DNA from: Promethearchaeota archaeon
Lineage (GTDB): Archaea > Asgardarchaeota > Lokiarchaeia > Sigynarchaeales > SOKP01
Length of the DNA stretch: 6,639 bases
Direction of reading: 5' to 3'
Assembly (NCBI GenBank): GCA_019057735.1
Contig: JAHLWV010000122.1
Span: 1-6,639 of the forward strand
How positions within the stretch are numbered: the first letter of the stretch is position 1; each line of letters starts with the position of its first letter. Below, piece by piece: positions 5,737 through 6,639 of this stretch. A model generated the notes under the pieces. The model saw nothing but the letters and a program-made list of their open reading frames with translations. It did not search any database and was not told where the DNA came from. Position numbers and translations under genes: made by a program.

Positions 5737-6399
5737 CTAAAAATAACATCCTCCACGGTCATTGCTGAAATAGATGCCATAAATGTTTAGATAATCCACC
5801 ATTTCGGACATTTTATTATAACCTTCATCATCGAGATAATCCGCAGGATCGATCATCTCACCTCCAAGGCATGGTATACGCATATCCCAATGAACATGGG
5901 CATAGGCACTAATCTTCAAGAATTTCCCGATAAGGTCTCCTTTCTGAACCCAGTCCCCAACCTTAACTTCAAGAAGCGAGGCTTGATGTGCATTATCTTC
6001 GGATTGATTCGTAAAAGGTTCGAAACAATAGGTGAAGATGATGGTCCAATTAAAACGTATTCGGATATTAATGATGTAACCCTCGCCTACAATATGATCA
6101 ATATATTCAACACAGCCTGGAGCTGCCGCAATTATGTTCGTTCCATTAGCAAAGAAAAAATCTGCTGCGTAATATTGACCACCATCTTCATCGCAGGCAT
6201 AGGGATCTTCGCAATGAAAATGAAAATCCTCTAAGTCCGTCTTATCCTCAAATATTACACCCATATAGTCCAAGAAATCCTCCTCATAACGCCCGTCCGC
6301 ATATGGCCCTCGAGGTAAGAGATTAACTATGGTTATGGATACAGCTATAATTATACAGATTAAAGAAATCGAAATAACTAACATTGCTTTTCGCTTCAT
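5737..6399 (-). CDS. Membrane-anchored M23/LytM-like (peptidase-fold) protein, probably degenerate
   Basis: The protein has 220 residues from the ATG at 6399 (MKRKAMLV). A TTG at 6474 would add 25 residues but would place a polar stretch before the membrane helix. After a basic start, residues ~6-28 form a signal anchor or uncleaved signal peptide, so the rest probably lies outside the cell. The M23 beta-barrel core is visible: AADFFFANGTNIIAAAPGCV (78-97), KVGDWVQKGDLIGKF (146-160) and HVHWDMR (168-174). The latter supplies HxH (His168, His170). The usual H-x3-D is Y-x3-D (Tyr76, Asp80), so the first zinc His is absent, unless His60 or His62 replaces it. Six cysteines (63, 69, 96, 125, 177, 218) may form disulfides. 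Many LytM domains without a full zinc site act as binding or activator modules. Archaea lack murein, so the substrate is unknown. Confidence 0.75.
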   Translation of the reverse strand: MKRKAMLVISISLICIIIAVSITIVNLLPRGPYADGRYEEDFLDYMGVIFEDKTDLEDFHFHCEDPYACDEDGGQYYAADFFFANGTNIIAAAPGCVEYIDHIVGEGYIINIRIRFNWTIIFTYCFEPFTNQSEDNAHQASLLEVKVGDWVQKGDLIGKFLKISAYAHVHWDMRIPCLGGEMIDPADYLDDEGYNKMSEMVDYLNIYGIYFSNDRGGCYF

Positions 6400-6420
6400 G
6401 AATAAAAAGAACTTATGAGA

Positions 6421-6428
6421 AAATTTAA
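6421..6428 (-). promoter_or_regulatory. TATA-like TTAAATTT for the M23-like gene
   Basis: On the - strand TTAAATTT stands 21 nt before the ATG at 6399. The same octamer is placed 23 nt before the ATGs at 5625 and 6574. The spacing would give a leaderless message, which supports the start at 6399, where no Shine-Dalgarno is present. Confidence 0.4.
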
Positions 6429-6541
6429 ACTTTTCTCGTTGTTGTAAGGAATAATCAAGATGAACTAATGTCAAATATAGTAAAAATAACGATTAAGGAA
6501 AAAGCTGAGGAAGAGACTTTATTACCCAAAAATTAAATATA

Positions 6542-6583
6542 ATTAAATTTCTTTTATTTAATGTGAATTTTATATGGATGAAA
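6542..6583 (+). repeat. Duplicated promoter/start segment, copy 2 (nitroreductase promoter)
   Basis: This is the partner of 5593-5634, offset by exactly 949 bp. It carries TTAAATTT (6543-6550) and AATGTGA (6560-6566) at the same distances from the ATG at 6574. As it leads into a recognisable gene, it is probably the functional or parental copy. Confidence 0.75.
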
Positions 6584-6639
6584 GAAATCAAAAAAATCAA
6601 ACTATAGAGCTAATTAAGAATAGAAGAACGATTCGTGCA
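6574..6639 (+). CDS. Probable nitroreductase-family FMN protein (N-terminus only)
   Basis: Twenty-two codons run in frame to the window end. The segment TIELIKNRRTIRA (10-22) matches the N-terminal signature of nitroreductase-family flavoproteins (a short helix, then RRSIR), whose arginines contact the FMN phosphate. These proteins usually have ~170-250 residues, so most of the gene is outside. It is divergent from the M23-like gene. Members reduce nitro compounds, quinones or enones using NAD(P)H, or act on flavin itself; the branch cannot be told from this fragment. The promoter copy at 5593-5634 shows that its 5' end was duplicated. Confidence 0.65.
   Translation, partial: MDERNQKNQTIELIKNRRTIRA

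Noticed and set aside
5589..5780. 63-codon hydrophobic open frame on the - strand
   Set aside because: It overlaps the M23-like gene's 3' end and runs through the duplicated promoter. Its hydrophobicity comes from A/T-run translation (Phe/Ile), and it has no start signal.
5890..6234. 114-codon open frame on the + strand
   Set aside because: It lies entirely inside the M23-like gene on the other strand, has no ribosome binding site, and its product is not domain-like.
6400..6474. N-terminal extension of the M23-like gene from a TTG at 6474
   Set aside because: It would put 25 mostly polar residues before the membrane anchor and has no ribosome binding site. The TTAAATTT box at 6421-6428 fits a leaderless start at 6399 better.
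6468..6536. 22-codon ORF (MSNIVKITIKEKAEEE...) before the nitroreductase promoter
   Set aside because: The composition is protein-like, but there is no Shine-Dalgarno or TATA at the right distance and it is too short to support from sequence alone.

Overview
The window is AT-rich and densely coding. It most likely comes from an anaerobic archaeon, with an Asgard lineage (Lokiarchaeia-like) as a reasonable guess from gene content. The archaeal signs are GGTGA/GAGGTGA-type ribosome binding sites, TATA-like octamers (TTAAATTT) 21-23 nt before start codons that have no Shine-Dalgarno, and T-tract terminators. No rRNA, convincing tRNA, CRISPR array or transposase was seen. The lineage is an inference, and a low-GC anaerobic bacterium is not excluded.

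Left part (1-5201, all + strand): a possible tail of an upstream gene is followed by five genes. They are (1) a winged-helix-like protein with a Cys-rich motif and two [4Fe-4S] ferredoxin clusters; (2) a short Old Yellow Enzyme-family FMN oxidoreductase with a C-terminal iron-sulfur Cys motif and no pyridine-nucleotide domain; (3) a DUF169 protein of unknown function with six cysteines; and (4, 5) the two subunits of a class I CoA-transferase-fold enzyme. The B subunit has no glutamate where the catalytic Glu of glutaconate CoA-transferase should lie, and it carries an HPGV motif that I recall from IpdB. This makes a ring-cleaving hydrolase of the IpdAB type a real alternative to a CoA-transferase. 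Together the set suggests reductive anaerobic metabolism of a CoA-thioester (possibly cyclic or aromatic), with the ferredoxin protein feeding electrons to the flavoenzyme. That pathway is inferred.

Right part (5202-6639): a 32-residue single-pass membrane protein (- strand) with a perfect archaeal ribosome binding site, a possible 32-codon ORF (+ strand), a membrane-anchored M23/LytM-like protein (- strand) that has lost the first zinc-binding His, and the first 22 codons of a probable nitroreductase (+ strand) running off the end. The leader and first codons of the small + ORF and of the nitroreductase are near-identical (36/42), so a promoter/start segment has been duplicated 949 bp apart around the M23-like gene.
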